DNA of 27,893 nucleotides from assembly GCA_934488615.1 (NCBI GenBank), contig CAKSSJ010000030.1, positions 1-27,893 of the forward strand, read 5' to 3'. Shown here one piece after another: positions 1-6,516 of the stretch. Numbering within the stretch: position 1 is the stretch's first letter; each line of letters opens with the position of its first letter. The notes beneath the pieces were generated by a model. It made no database searches and was not told the origin of the DNA. It worked only from the letters and a program-made list of their open reading frames with translations. This stretch comes from an uncultured Eubacteriales bacterium. Its GTDB lineage: Bacteria > Bacillota > Clostridia > Oscillospirales > Acutalibacteraceae. The position numbers and the translations under genes are program-made.

Positions 1-1
1 A

Positions 2-295
2 ATCAAGGTCAGCGGTATTGACAAATATTTCGATTGCATTGTCGGCGCGGATAAGAATTACACGGATTCCGACAAGGCGGCTATCGTTGAAGAAGCGATC
101 AGGCGAACGGGCGTTACGGACAAAAGCAGGGTTCTCATGGTCGGCGACAGGAAATACGATATCGTCGGAGCGCACAAGGCTGGAATCGCCTGCGCCGCTG
201 TGCTTTTCGGTTACGGAAGCCGCGAGGAATTTGACGAATACAAGGCAGATTACGTTGCGGAAAGCTTCAAAGAGGTTGAAAAGCTTATAATATAA
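2..295 (+). CDS. HAD-superfamily phosphatase, C-terminal part (phosphoglycolate phosphatase-like)
   Basis: About 97 codons are open from the window edge to a TAA at 293-295, so the N-terminus with the nucleophile motif (DxDxT) lies outside. The visible part carries the late HAD motifs: the SRVLMVGDRKYDIVGA block near residues 42-57 supplies the acidic Mg2+-binding residues of motif IV, followed by the usual AGIACAAVLFGYGSREEF stretch. This order and spacing are typical of HAD_2/phosphoglycolate phosphatase-like enzymes, which hydrolyse small phosphate esters in the cytosol. The substrate cannot be told from this fragment. An intrinsic terminator follows directly, so this is the last gene of its transcript. 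Confidence 0.85.
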   Translation: MKVSGIDKYFDCIVGADKNYTDSDKAAIVEEAIRRTGVTDKSRVLMVGDRKYDIVGAHKAGIACAAVLFGYGSREEFDEYKADYVAESFKEVEKLII

Positions 296-297
296 AC

Positions 298-332
298 AAA
301 AAGTGAGTCGTGTATGCGGCTCACTTTTTTAT
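298..332 (+). terminator. Intrinsic terminator after the HAD phosphatase
   Basis: GTGAGTCGT pairs with GCGGCTCAC (two G-U wobbles) around a GTAT loop, flanked by A5 and T6. It starts 3 nt after the stop codon. Confidence 0.9.
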
Positions 333-342
333 ATAATATCGG

Positions 343-371
343 TTGAAAAACTTATTTTGTTATGATATAAT
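343..371 (+). promoter_or_regulatory. Sigma-A type promoter of the structured leader and XRE gene
   Basis: TTGAAA at 343-348 and a perfect TATAAT at 366-371 are separated by 17 bp. The predicted start (about 378) coincides with the first base of an 11-bp helix, so the RNA would begin inside a stem. Confidence 0.8.
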
Positions 372-377
372 GACTGT

Positions 378-530
378 GCCAAGCAAGTTAATATTTATGC
401 TTTAAAAATATGCGATTTTACTTAGGTAAAAACGCATACTCAGTTTGTGCATGTTTTTTCTGCATAAATCACTTGCTTGGCGGCTTAGAGCAGTGCGTTT
501 TTCTGCACGGCTTTATGCCGTGCATTTTTT
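378..530 (+). ncRNA. Unidentified structured RNA: leader/attenuator or small RNA of ~150 nt
   Basis: The segment runs from the predicted transcription start to an intrinsic terminator and has no convincing ORF. Its outer helix pairs GCCAAGCAAGT (378-388) with ACTTGCTTGGC (471-481) perfectly. After a TAAT/C bulge it continues as ATTTATGC (393-400) with GCATAAAT (462-469). Inside lies a second hairpin, 409-421 with 426-438 (one A-A mismatch, loop TTAG). The 3' part contains GTGC (494-497) that could pair with GCAC (505-508), which would disrupt the terminator stem. It does not match any riboswitch consensus I can recall (c-di-GMP, THF, preQ1, ZTP, lysine, T-box). The rod shape with an internal bubble loosely resembles 6S RNA, but the location in front of an XRE gene favours a regulatory leader. 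The structure is read by eye, not computed. Confidence 0.6.
504..530 (+). terminator. Terminator between the structured RNA and the XRE gene
   Basis: TGCACGGC pairs with GCCGTGCA around a TTTAT loop, followed by T6. It lies only 20 nt before the XRE start codon and downstream of the only visible promoter, so expression of the regulator should depend on read-through. Confidence 0.85.
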
Positions 531-549
531 ATATAAGGAGTTGTTTGAA

Positions 550-741
550 ATGAGCTTTGCCGAAAATTTTCGAGCCGCCCGAAAGGAGCATAAGCTTACT
601 CAAAAGCAGATCGCCGAGGTCCTGAACATTGACCGCTCTGCCATTGCGCATTACGAAATGGAAACCGCACTGCCAAACGCAAAAAATATTCCGAAAATAT
701 GCGAGATACTTGAAATTCCGATTGAAAAGCTTTTTCTGTAA
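550..741 (+). CDS. Small XRE-family (Cro/C1-type HTH) transcriptional regulator
   Basis: The 63-residue protein is essentially one HTH_3 domain: residues 4-58 give helix 1 (FRAARKEHKLTQKQIAEVL), then the recognition part NIDRSAIAHYEMETALPNAKN and the closing IPKICEILEIPIEKLF. It should bind an operator DNA as a dimer. The start is fixed by AAGGAG at 535-540, 9 nt before the ATG; an in-frame extension upstream would run through the terminator hairpin and is not credible. No effector domain is present. After the stop there is a 9-bp hairpin (747-772) and then the shared terminator at 771-806. The target genes are unknown; autoregulation is possible. Confidence 0.88.
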   Translation: MSFAENFRAARKEHKLTQKQIAEVLNIDRSAIAHYEMETALPNAKNIPKICEILEIPIEKLFL

Positions 742-770
742 TTAAGGCGATACCGCAATCGGTCGGTATT

Positions 771-806
771 GCAAAAAAAACGCTCTCTCCGTCTGACGGA
801 AAGAGC
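771..806 (-). terminator. Terminator for the minus-strand TM gene, also the end of the XRE transcript
   Basis: GCTCT-C-TCCGT (782-792) pairs with ACGGA-A-AGAGC (796-806). On the minus strand it is followed by T8, a strong terminator. On the plus strand the tail (ATTTACTTTA) is weaker. Confidence 0.8.
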
Positions 807-823
807 ATTTACTTTATATACCG

Positions 824-1108
824 TTATTTTGTAATCATATCCGCAAGCTTCGTTCCCTGAACCTCATCGGCACGGACGATCGTTGTCTCACCCGTGTTGA
901 CATTTACGGTGTTGACAAATCCGATTCCGTTCATCTTGAGACTGACAATGAGAAGTATCAGCAGGCAGAGAATTGTAATACCGAGCATTGAGAGCGCGGT
1001 TGCCTTGCCTTTTTTAGCTTTGTCGCAGGCCTTAACGTACTGATCCATGCGCTTCTGAGCGTCATTGAGGTCAATACCCGTTGTCTGTTCAGCTTTTTTC
1101 TTTGCCAT
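824..1108 (-). CDS. Single-pass membrane protein of unknown function
   Basis: 94 residues starting MAKKKAEQ. GGAG lies 9 nt before this ATG; an ATG two codons upstream is too close to the same GGAG (3 nt), so I prefer the inner start. The N-terminal ~40 residues are highly charged (KKRAxx-rich, cytosolic by the positive-inside rule), residues ~44-63 (LSMLGITILCLLILLIVSLK) form one TM helix, and a short ~30-residue outer tail follows. No known domain is recognised. It has its own near-perfect promoter (1141-1169) inside the end of the preceding operon and its own terminator, so it is probably an independent, well expressed unit. Confidence 0.75.
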   Translation of the reverse strand: MAKKKAEQTTGIDLNDAQKRMDQYVKACDKAKKGKATALSMLGITILCLLILLIVSLKMNGIGFVNTVNVNTGETTIVRADEVQGTKLADMITK

Positions 1109-1140
1109 TGTCATCAACTCCGATTTCAAGCGGTTAATAT

Positions 1141-1169
1141 ATTATACAACAATTATTTTGTTTTGTCAA
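1141..1169 (-). promoter_or_regulatory. Consensus sigma-A promoter for the TM protein
   Basis: On the minus strand TTGACA (1169-1164) and TATAAT (1146-1141) are both perfect and are separated by exactly 17 bp. The -35 begins at the base next to the stop codon of the phosphoesterase gene. Confidence 0.85.
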
Positions 1170-2780
1170 TTACGGCTGTACGGTTATCGGGTGAGCCTCG
1201 CTCTCATGCTCAAACGAGACGAAATTGTTCCTCTTTGCGTAGGACCATCTCATGTCGAAAAGCTCGCACGCAGGTGCAGGCATATAGAGCTGGTCGTGAA
1301 TTCTGAGTACCTTTGCGCAGAGGGTCTTTTCCTCGCCGTTGACAATTGCCTTGTCGCTGTTTTCAAAGAATTCAACCCTCTTGCCGTAAACCTCAAGAGT
1401 AATTTTGCCCTTCTCCTTGAGAACATAGCCGCCGATGTAGCCGATGAGCGTGCCGAAGCAGGCATACCACATTCCGTCAACATTCTCGCACATAACGCCC
1501 GACTGGCAAAGACCCATGAGCGCGCCCTTGTAGGTCATTCTTGTCTGATTGAATTTCGGCGCAATAGCATAGGGCGTGATCTCGTCCTTGCCCTTGTCGA
1601 TCGTGCATTTGTCAACAATTCTGCCGTCCTCAACTATCTTTGAGGTGAGGGTCATCTTGTCGCCGTCAACCTCAACGATGGCGACGACCGAAACAGGCTC
1701 CTCCTCACAATAGAATGCGGAATGCCAAACCTTGGAGATCGCTCTTGTTCCCGGAGGGTTCTGGTTAGAGTTGCCGAGCATATAGTGGATCGTGCCCTGT
1801 GACGGACGCTCAAAAAGCTCCTCATTCTTTCTCGGGAAGCTTCGCGAGAAGTTATGCTCATGACCCGAGAATACAAGGTCGAGCATCTCAAAGCCCTCGG
1901 TCATCATGGGGTATGCGTCATAGTTGGCGCAGTTTGAGCCTGAATAGCAGATTGGAAAATGATATGTACCGATGTTCCACTGCCTGCTGTTCTGCTTCAT
2001 GTCATTTATCATCCACTCGTTGACGTCATCGGGACCGTTAATGCCGATCATCTGAAAGTGAACGTTGCCGTAGTTAAACGTGTAGTTTTCTGTTTTCCAA
2101 TCCTTAGGTCCGTCATAGGCATATGAGCCTCTGAACTGATTGTCAAAGAATTCCGCAGGCTCGGCATAGTATCTGCCCTGCTCGTGCTCGGGATCTCTGA
2201 AGCCGCGGTTATCGTGATTGCCGAGAGCCATCTGGAGAGGAATACTTTCAACAACGCCCCTCATGCCCTCAAATGCGCCGTTCCACTGCACCTCATGCTG
2301 ACCGCAGTTTGTGTTGTCGCCGCCTGTAAGAATAAATCTTGCATCGGGATTTTCTGCGAGAACCTTTTTGAGGATTCCAGTAAAGTAGGAATAATCGGGG
2401 CTTATAAGGTCGCCCTTCTGCTGATCCGAGATGCAGATAAACTTAAACTTTGTGAGGTTTTCAGGCTCAGTGGTGAAGCTGAATTCTTCGCTCCTGTGCT
2501 CATCGTCGCCGCAGGTGTAGAAGTATTTTGTGTCGGGCTTAAGCCCCGTGAGCTTTACCCAGAACATGTTGCTGATGTCAATATCGCTCTTGAAAACGTT
2601 CGTGTCAGCCTCGGTGCGCTTAACCTCGTCCGAGCCGTCCTCGCGGTAAAGAACATAGCCGTTTTTAACGTCCGTGCTTGTTCGCCAGGTGACGTTCATT
2701 GTAGTTTTCGCATCGTCGGCGATGCTGATAAAAATATGATCGGGCTGAGGTGTTGAGCCTCTGAACGGTTTTGTTGACAT
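1170..2780 (-). CDS. Purple-acid-phosphatase-like metallophosphoesterase with fibronectin-like N-domain and stalk-like C-domain
   Basis: 536 residues. Residues ~10-105 resemble the fibronectin-III-like N-terminal domain of purple acid phosphatases (MNVTWRTSTD, LTGLKPDTKYFYTCGD). Residues ~111-360 are the calcineurin-like dinuclear-metal domain: ICISDQQ (D119), LTGGDNTN (D155), LGNHD (N188, H189), TYHFPICYSG and FSGHEHNFSRS supply the ligands. The last ~100 residues (TLEVYGKRVEFFENSDKAI, then LYMPAPACELFDMRW) look like a copper-amine-oxidase N-type stalk domain. It should hydrolyse phosphomonoesters or diesters. Such architecture is normally extracytoplasmic, yet the protein starts MSTKPFRG with no signal peptide. 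AAGGAGG 7 nt upstream fixes the start, 12 bp after the LCP-like gene. It is the last gene of the GH13 operon. Confidence 0.88.
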   Translation of the reverse strand: MSTKPFRGSTPQPDHIFISIADDAKTTMNVTWRTSTDVKNGYVLYREDGSDEVKRTEADTNVFKSDIDISNMFWVKLTGLKPDTKYFYTCGDDEHRSEEFSFTTEPENLTKFKFICISDQQKGDLISPDYSYFTGILKKVLAENPDARFILTGGDNTNCGQHEVQWNGAFEGMRGVVESIPLQMALGNHDNRGFRDPEHEQGRYYAEPAEFFDNQFRGSYAYDGPKDWKTENYTFNYGNVHFQMIGINGPDDVNEWMINDMKQNSRQWNIGTYHFPICYSGSNCANYDAYPMMTEGFEMLDLVFSGHEHNFSRSFPRKNEELFERPSQGTIHYMLGNSNQNPPGTRAISKVWHSAFYCEEEPVSVVAIVEVDGDKMTLTSKIVEDGRIVDKCTIDKGKDEITPYAIAPKFNQTRMTYKGALMGLCQSGVMCENVDGMWYACFGTLIGYIGGYVLKEKGKITLEVYGKRVEFFENSDKAIVNGEEKTLCAKVLRIHDQLYMPAPACELFDMRWSYAKRNNFVSFEHESEAHPITVQP

Positions 2781-2792
2781 TGTTTTGCCTCC

Positions 2793-3680
2793 TTATGATA
2801 TACTTGAATCGTTTAATATGATTGTTGACGGTTGTTTTTCGGGTGAATCGCAGAATGCCTTGACGGTTGACATTGCCTCCGCCGCCTCAAAGAAAGAAAT
2901 ATCGCTGTTGGAATCAAGGTTAGCAAGCAATTTCTGATAGATTTTTGAGCCGTTTTCAATGTTTTCGTCGGTAATATAGCTGTCAAGCATCGCGCAGATC
3001 AGCTTTCCCTGAGTTTTCATTCCCTCAGTGCCGAGCGTTTTGCAATATCTGAAATATTTGATGAGTGTTTCTCCCTTGATCGTTTGGCTTCCCTTGGTGA
3101 GAATGAGCGTGTAATTGTCGTTTCTGTATTCAATACGGCTGTCGATAGTGTATTGCAGACCGTCCATATAGTTAATTGCAAGAGCAAAGGTCTCGGCATC
3201 CGAGCCGACGTATTTGTTGATCTTAACGCTTTCCTTTTGCTCAACAGCCGAAACGAGCTTGCCTGCGCCGCCCTCCTTAAGGGTCTGCACATACGTCTTT
3301 CCGTCTGCCGCCTTGCCGTCGGGGTTTATCGGGCGAACCTTGAGAATACGGTTATCCATATCGGCCTCGATTATGTGCAGAAAATACATTTCGGAATAAT
3401 CGTTTGCCGAGCAGTAAACAAGAAAATTCGATGTGCCGCTCAGCTGAGCAGGGGTTATGGCGGAATCAACCGTTGTTGTTTCATCGTTTTGAGCGGTTGT
3501 TGTTTCCTTTGTAAAAATGCTTTTTAATGAAATTTCGTTGTGCTTGAGAATTACTACCGCCGAGATCGAGCCGAACACGACGGCGAAAGCAAGGAAAGCC
3601 AGGAAGAAGCGCAAAAGGTCGCTTTTTTTATCCTGCTTGCTTGTTTTGAATTTGTGGCCTCCGAATGCCATATATATCAC
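2793..3680 (-). CDS. Membrane-anchored protein with divergent LytR-CpsA-Psr (LCP)-like domain
   Basis: 295 residues if the GTG at 3680 is used; it overlaps the preceding TGA as GTGA, typical of translational coupling. An ATG three codons later (3671) is the alternative, and neither has a strong Shine-Dalgarno. A basic N-terminus is followed by one TM helix (~22-46), a Thr-rich linker (ETTTAQNDETTT) and an extracellular domain. The order of blocks after residue ~80 (FLVYCSANDYSEMYFLHII, then ILKVRPINPDGK, VSAVEQKESVKINKYV, MDGLQYTIDSRIEY, QTIKGETLIKYFRYC) follows the LCP fold, in which LCP enzymes transfer polyprenyl-linked glycopolymers to peptidoglycan. The RDT and later arginine motifs that bind the pyrophosphate are not evident, so catalysis is doubtful. 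The assignment is by pattern and moderate. Confidence 0.65.
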   Translation of the reverse strand: MIYMAFGGHKFKTSKQDKKSDLLRFFLAFLAFAVVFGSISAVVILKHNEISLKSIFTKETTTAQNDETTTVDSAITPAQLSGTSNFLVYCSANDYSEMYFLHIIEADMDNRILKVRPINPDGKAADGKTYVQTLKEGGAGKLVSAVEQKESVKINKYVGSDAETFALAINYMDGLQYTIDSRIEYRNDNYTLILTKGSQTIKGETLIKYFRYCKTLGTEGMKTQGKLICAMLDSYITDENIENGSKIYQKLLANLDSNSDISFFEAAEAMSTVKAFCDSPEKQPSTIILNDSSIS

Positions 3681-5539
3681 TTTCTTTTCAAAATTACTGT
3701 TGATTTTTCTTCAATATCCACCATGTTGGCGGTTACTCTGCCGTTGCCGAGCAGGTCATATGCGCCGCACCACTCGGACTTGACATAATAGATTATCGGG
3801 TGCGGATTGCTGTTTGAAATAACAAGTATCGCTTCGTCGTCATTCTTTCTCGAGAAAGCAACACACCCCGCGACCGCGGAAAGAATCTCAAACCTGCCGT
3901 CCTTAAAAACGCGGTTTTCATTTCTTATCTTGCCGAGCTTTTTATACCATTCGACAAGCTCGCCGTTTTCCATGCCCCAAGGGTAGCAGCGGCGGTTGAA
4001 CGGATCCTTGTAGCCTTGCATGCCTGCCTCGTCGCCGTAATAGATCGTCGGAACACCCGGCAAAGCGAACTGCATCGCCGAAGCCGCCATAAGAAGCTTC
4101 ATGCCGTAGTGATATTCCTTTTCGTCAAGGGAATGTGTGCTCTGCCATTTCCTGTCGCGATAGGCACAGCTTTCGCCCGCGAGCGCGGTTATCGCCCTCA
4201 TTGTGTCATGGGTCGAAAGGTGATTCATCAGCACGTCGAGCACCTCCTTTGGATAGTTCTCAACTATGCTCATGACTCTTGAAGCGAAAAGCTCTGCGTT
4301 TGCGCCGCGGATAAAGTCAATTACAGCACCTGCGAACGGGTAGTTCATCACGCTGTCAAGCTGTTCGCCGAGAAGATAGCGGCGGAGCTTGCCGTAGCTC
4401 GATTTGTTTGAAGCGTCCTCCCAGACCTCGCCGAGAACAAGACCGTCGGCTTTCTCAGCCTTGACCGCCTTGCGAAACTCGTCAAGGAATTCGTCGGGAA
4501 GCTCATCGGCAACGTCAAGCCGCCAGCCCGATGCGCCGAGCCTGAGCCACTTGCGTGCGATGCCGTTTTTGCCTGTTATATATTCGATAAAATCGGGATT
4601 GTCCTCGTTGACCTCGGGCAGAATTTTAATTCCCCACCAGCTCTCGTAATCGTCGGGCCAGCTGTTGAACTTGTACCAGCTGTAATACGGCGAGCCTTCG
4701 GACTGATAGGCGCCCACGTTGTCGTAGCGGGAATAGCGATTAAAGTACCTGCTGTCATCACCCGTATGGCTGAAAACGCCGTCGAGCATGATTCTTATGC
4801 CGAGCTTTTTCGCCGATTCGCAAAGCGATTTAAAATCCTTTTCCGTGCCGAGCATGGGGTCGATTTTTTCATAGTCCGCCGTGTCATAGCGGTGGTTGCT
4901 CTGCGCCTCGAATATCGGGTTGAGATAGATACATGTCACACCGAGCGACTTGAGATAGCCGAGCTTTTGCTCAATTCCCTTGAGGTCGCCGCCGAAATAA
5001 TCATTGTTGAGCACCTTGCCCTCGACGGTCGGGATCCAATACGGGTCGCCGTCTCTGTCGGTTCGCAGAACTCTGTCCGACGGAACATTCTGCTTTTCCG
5101 TGTCCGAGAATGCAAAGCGGTCGGGAAAAATTTGATAAATTATTCCGCCTTTGAGCCATTCGGGAGTATGGAAATTCTTATCGTAAACCGTGAGCTGCCA
5201 ATCCTCACCCTCGCCCTTGATTGCGGCGAGTCCGTTGCCGACGTGGTAAATTCGGCTTGTGCCCCACGAGGTGTCATATTCAAAATGATACCTGTAAAGC
5301 GCGGCATCCTCAGCGGTGAAATCAACCTTCCACCATTCCTCGCCGACACCCTCCATGCAGTCCCATTGCATGTCAATATAGCTGTAGTCCGCAGCTTCTG
5401 CTTTTTTAATAGCCAGTCTTGCGGCATGACAGCAAAAATCACGGGGCAGAATTATACGGAATGTAACCGTTTGATCGGTTTTCACTGCCCCGAAAATGCT
5501 TTTGTGATATTCTAATCTTGAGTTATACGGAATGTACAT
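3677..5539 (-). CDS. Glycoside hydrolase family 13 enzyme (neopullulanase / alpha-amylase-like, cytosolic)
   Basis: 620 residues. Residues 1-125 form an N-terminal beta domain like the CBM34-type modules of cyclomaltodextrinase/neopullulanase. The barrel begins at GGIIYQIFPDRF. Conserved regions are visible: DGVFSHTG (I, ~253-260), GWRLDVADEL with nucleophile D342 (II), GEVWED with acid/base E371 (III) and LSTHDTMR with D445 (IV). It should hydrolyse alpha-1,4 (possibly alpha-1,6) linkages in maltodextrins. There is no signal peptide, suggesting it works on imported or stored glucan. Start ATG at 5539 forms TGATG with the upstream stop; a TTG one codon earlier is less likely. Neighbours on both sides are membrane proteins, which is unusual for a cytosolic amylase. 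Glycogen phosphorylase lies 17 kb away. Confidence 0.93.
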   Translation of the reverse strand: MYIPYNSRLEYHKSIFGAVKTDQTVTFRIILPRDFCCHAARLAIKKAEAADYSYIDMQWDCMEGVGEEWWKVDFTAEDAALYRYHFEYDTSWGTSRIYHVGNGLAAIKGEGEDWQLTVYDKNFHTPEWLKGGIIYQIFPDRFAFSDTEKQNVPSDRVLRTDRDGDPYWIPTVEGKVLNNDYFGGDLKGIEQKLGYLKSLGVTCIYLNPIFEAQSNHRYDTADYEKIDPMLGTEKDFKSLCESAKKLGIRIMLDGVFSHTGDDSRYFNRYSRYDNVGAYQSEGSPYYSWYKFNSWPDDYESWWGIKILPEVNEDNPDFIEYITGKNGIARKWLRLGASGWRLDVADELPDEFLDEFRKAVKAEKADGLVLGEVWEDASNKSSYGKLRRYLLGEQLDSVMNYPFAGAVIDFIRGANAELFASRVMSIVENYPKEVLDVLMNHLSTHDTMRAITALAGESCAYRDRKWQSTHSLDEKEYHYGMKLLMAASAMQFALPGVPTIYYGDEAGMQGYKDPFNRRCYPWGMENGELVEWYKKLGKIRNENRVFKDGRFEILSAVAGCVAFSRKNDDEAILVISNSNPHPIIYYVKSEWCGAYDLLGNGRVTANMVDIEEKSTVILKRK

Positions 5540-5874
5540 CAATTCGCGGTTCCCTTGCTGCCCGTTGTTATTTCATCGGGCGTTTTTGTGACAATGTTTT
5601 CAAAATATTTCTTGTCGATTTCCGTTTTGTCCTCGGAAACGGTCGTGTTTTCCTCAACATGCGGCGCTTCGGAAATTTCAAGCAAAGCGTCCGTTATCAG
5701 AAAGCCCGCGACAACAAATATAACGAAGAAAACGGCAATAACAATATACTTCACCACGGGCATCCAAGAGCTTTTTCTGTCCGTGCTGATGAAATATTTC
5801 TTATTGTCGCTGTAGGAGGAGCGAAACTCCGTTATACTGCGGCGGCGTTTATTATATTTTTGGTATTTTTCCAT
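5539..5874 (-). CDS. Small one-TM membrane protein, first gene of the GH13 operon
   Basis: 111 residues starting MEKYQKYNKRRRS. GGGAG 7 nt upstream supports this ATG; the open frame continues 31 codons further upstream without a ribosome binding site. The N-terminal ~40 residues are strongly basic and cytosolic, a TM helix spans about residues 40-62 (VVKYIVIAVFFVIFVVAGFL), and the remaining ~48 residues are an acidic, Thr-rich outer tail (EENTTVSEDKTE). No domain is recognised. It resembles the N-terminal half of the LCP-like protein two genes downstream in layout (basic tail, TM, Thr-rich linker), but I see no clear homology. Its stop overlaps the GH13 start by one base. Confidence 0.72.
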   Translation of the reverse strand: MEKYQKYNKRRRSITEFRSSYSDNKKYFISTDRKSSWMPVVKYIVIAVFFVIFVVAGFLITDALLEISEAPHVEENTTVSEDKTEIDKKYFENIVTKTPDEITTGSKGTAN

Positions 5875-5943
5875 GCTTTTACTCCCGAGAGCGGCATATA
5901 ATGTAATGTCGGCTCTTAAATTGGATTTACCATATTTTGATGG

Positions 5944-5972
5944 TTGAATACCGATTTTAACGGTCATATACT
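5944..5972 (+). promoter_or_regulatory. mecA promoter with a 15-bp inverted repeat in the spacer
   Basis: TTGAAT (5944-5949), 17 bp, TATACT (5967-5972). The first 15 bp of the spacer, ACCGATTTTAACGGT, have ACCG/CGGT ends. The trp promoter at 13282-13310 carries ACCGAAAAATTCGGT at exactly the same place. The site also lies in the divergent intergenic region of the GH13 operon, whose own promoter I cannot identify. Confidence 0.7.
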
Positions 5973-6003
5973 TTAATTAACGAGTTTATGAGGAGATGCG
6001 AAA

Positions 6004-6516
6004 ATGGATATTCAACCGATAAGCAACAATAAATTTATAGTCGGATTGACCTGTGACGAGATGAAGGACCTTGATATTACATATGATGATATGGACTATT
6101 CTAACATTGAAACAAGGCGCGTGATATGGACGATTCTCGACACAGTTCGCCGCGATACGGGTCGTGACGTTGACCCCTCGGGCAACCTGATGATCGAAGC
6201 AGCGCCCGATACCGACGGCGGCTGTCTTTTGATGTTCACCGTCGCGAGCGGTCCGAACAAAAAGAGTGAAACCGTAATTTCAAAGGCGAACCCGACACGA
6301 ATATATGAATTTGAAAATCTTGATAACCTGCTTGATTTCATGCGGTTTCTGCCCGACAATTCCCGACGGATATTTACCAAAGAAAGCAAATACCGACTGG
6401 AGCTTCCGACAGAAACGGCAACCGAGCTTCAGCGTATGCTGAATGAATATGCTAAGTTCATCGGCAAAAGCAGCCTTGCCGTTGCCCACACTCATGAGCA
6501 TTGGCGAGAGCTTTAA
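6004..6516 (+). CDS. mecA: MecA-family adaptor protein for Clp protease
   Basis: 170 residues. The N-terminal ~80 residues (MDIQPISNNKFIVGLTCDEM, then DITYDDMDYSNIETRRVIWTILD, RRDTGRDVDPSGNLMIEAAP and GGCLLMFTV) match the N-terminal substrate-binding domain of MecA. The C-terminal ~75 residues (YEFENLDNLLDFMRFL, SKYRLELPTETATELQRML, EYAKFIG) match the ClpC-binding domain. The known family role is to bring substrates such as ComK to ClpC-ClpP in the cytosol. It is shorter than Bacillus MecA (about 218 residues), chiefly through a reduced middle linker, as is common in clostridia. AGGAG lies 8 nt before the ATG. The stop codon overlaps that of the convergent rpe gene through a shared TTAA. What it degrades here is unknown. 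Confidence 0.85.
   Translation: MDIQPISNNKFIVGLTCDEMKDLDITYDDMDYSNIETRRVIWTILDTVRRDTGRDVDPSGNLMIEAAPDTDGGCLLMFTVASGPNKKSETVISKANPTRIYEFENLDNLLDFMRFLPDNSRRIFTKESKYRLELPTETATELQRMLNEYAKFIGKSSLAVAHTHEHWREL

Noticed and set aside
378..530. Assignment of the leader RNA as a T-box
   Set aside because: There is no GGTGGNACC-type T-box sequence, AG-bulge motif or specifier loop, in contrast to the two real T-boxes in the window.
445..549. N-terminal extension of the XRE protein
   Set aside because: The upstream in-frame stretch passes through the structured RNA and terminator, and the inner ATG has the proper AAGGAG.
747..772. Hairpin GCGATACCG/CGGTATTGC as another copy of the ACCG-CGGT operator
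   Set aside because: The arms are 8 bp apart instead of 7, and it lies after the XRE stop codon with no promoter around it.
4766..5515. Open frame of 249 codons on the plus strand
   Set aside because: It lies entirely antisense to the GH13 gene, whose catalytic motifs are intact.
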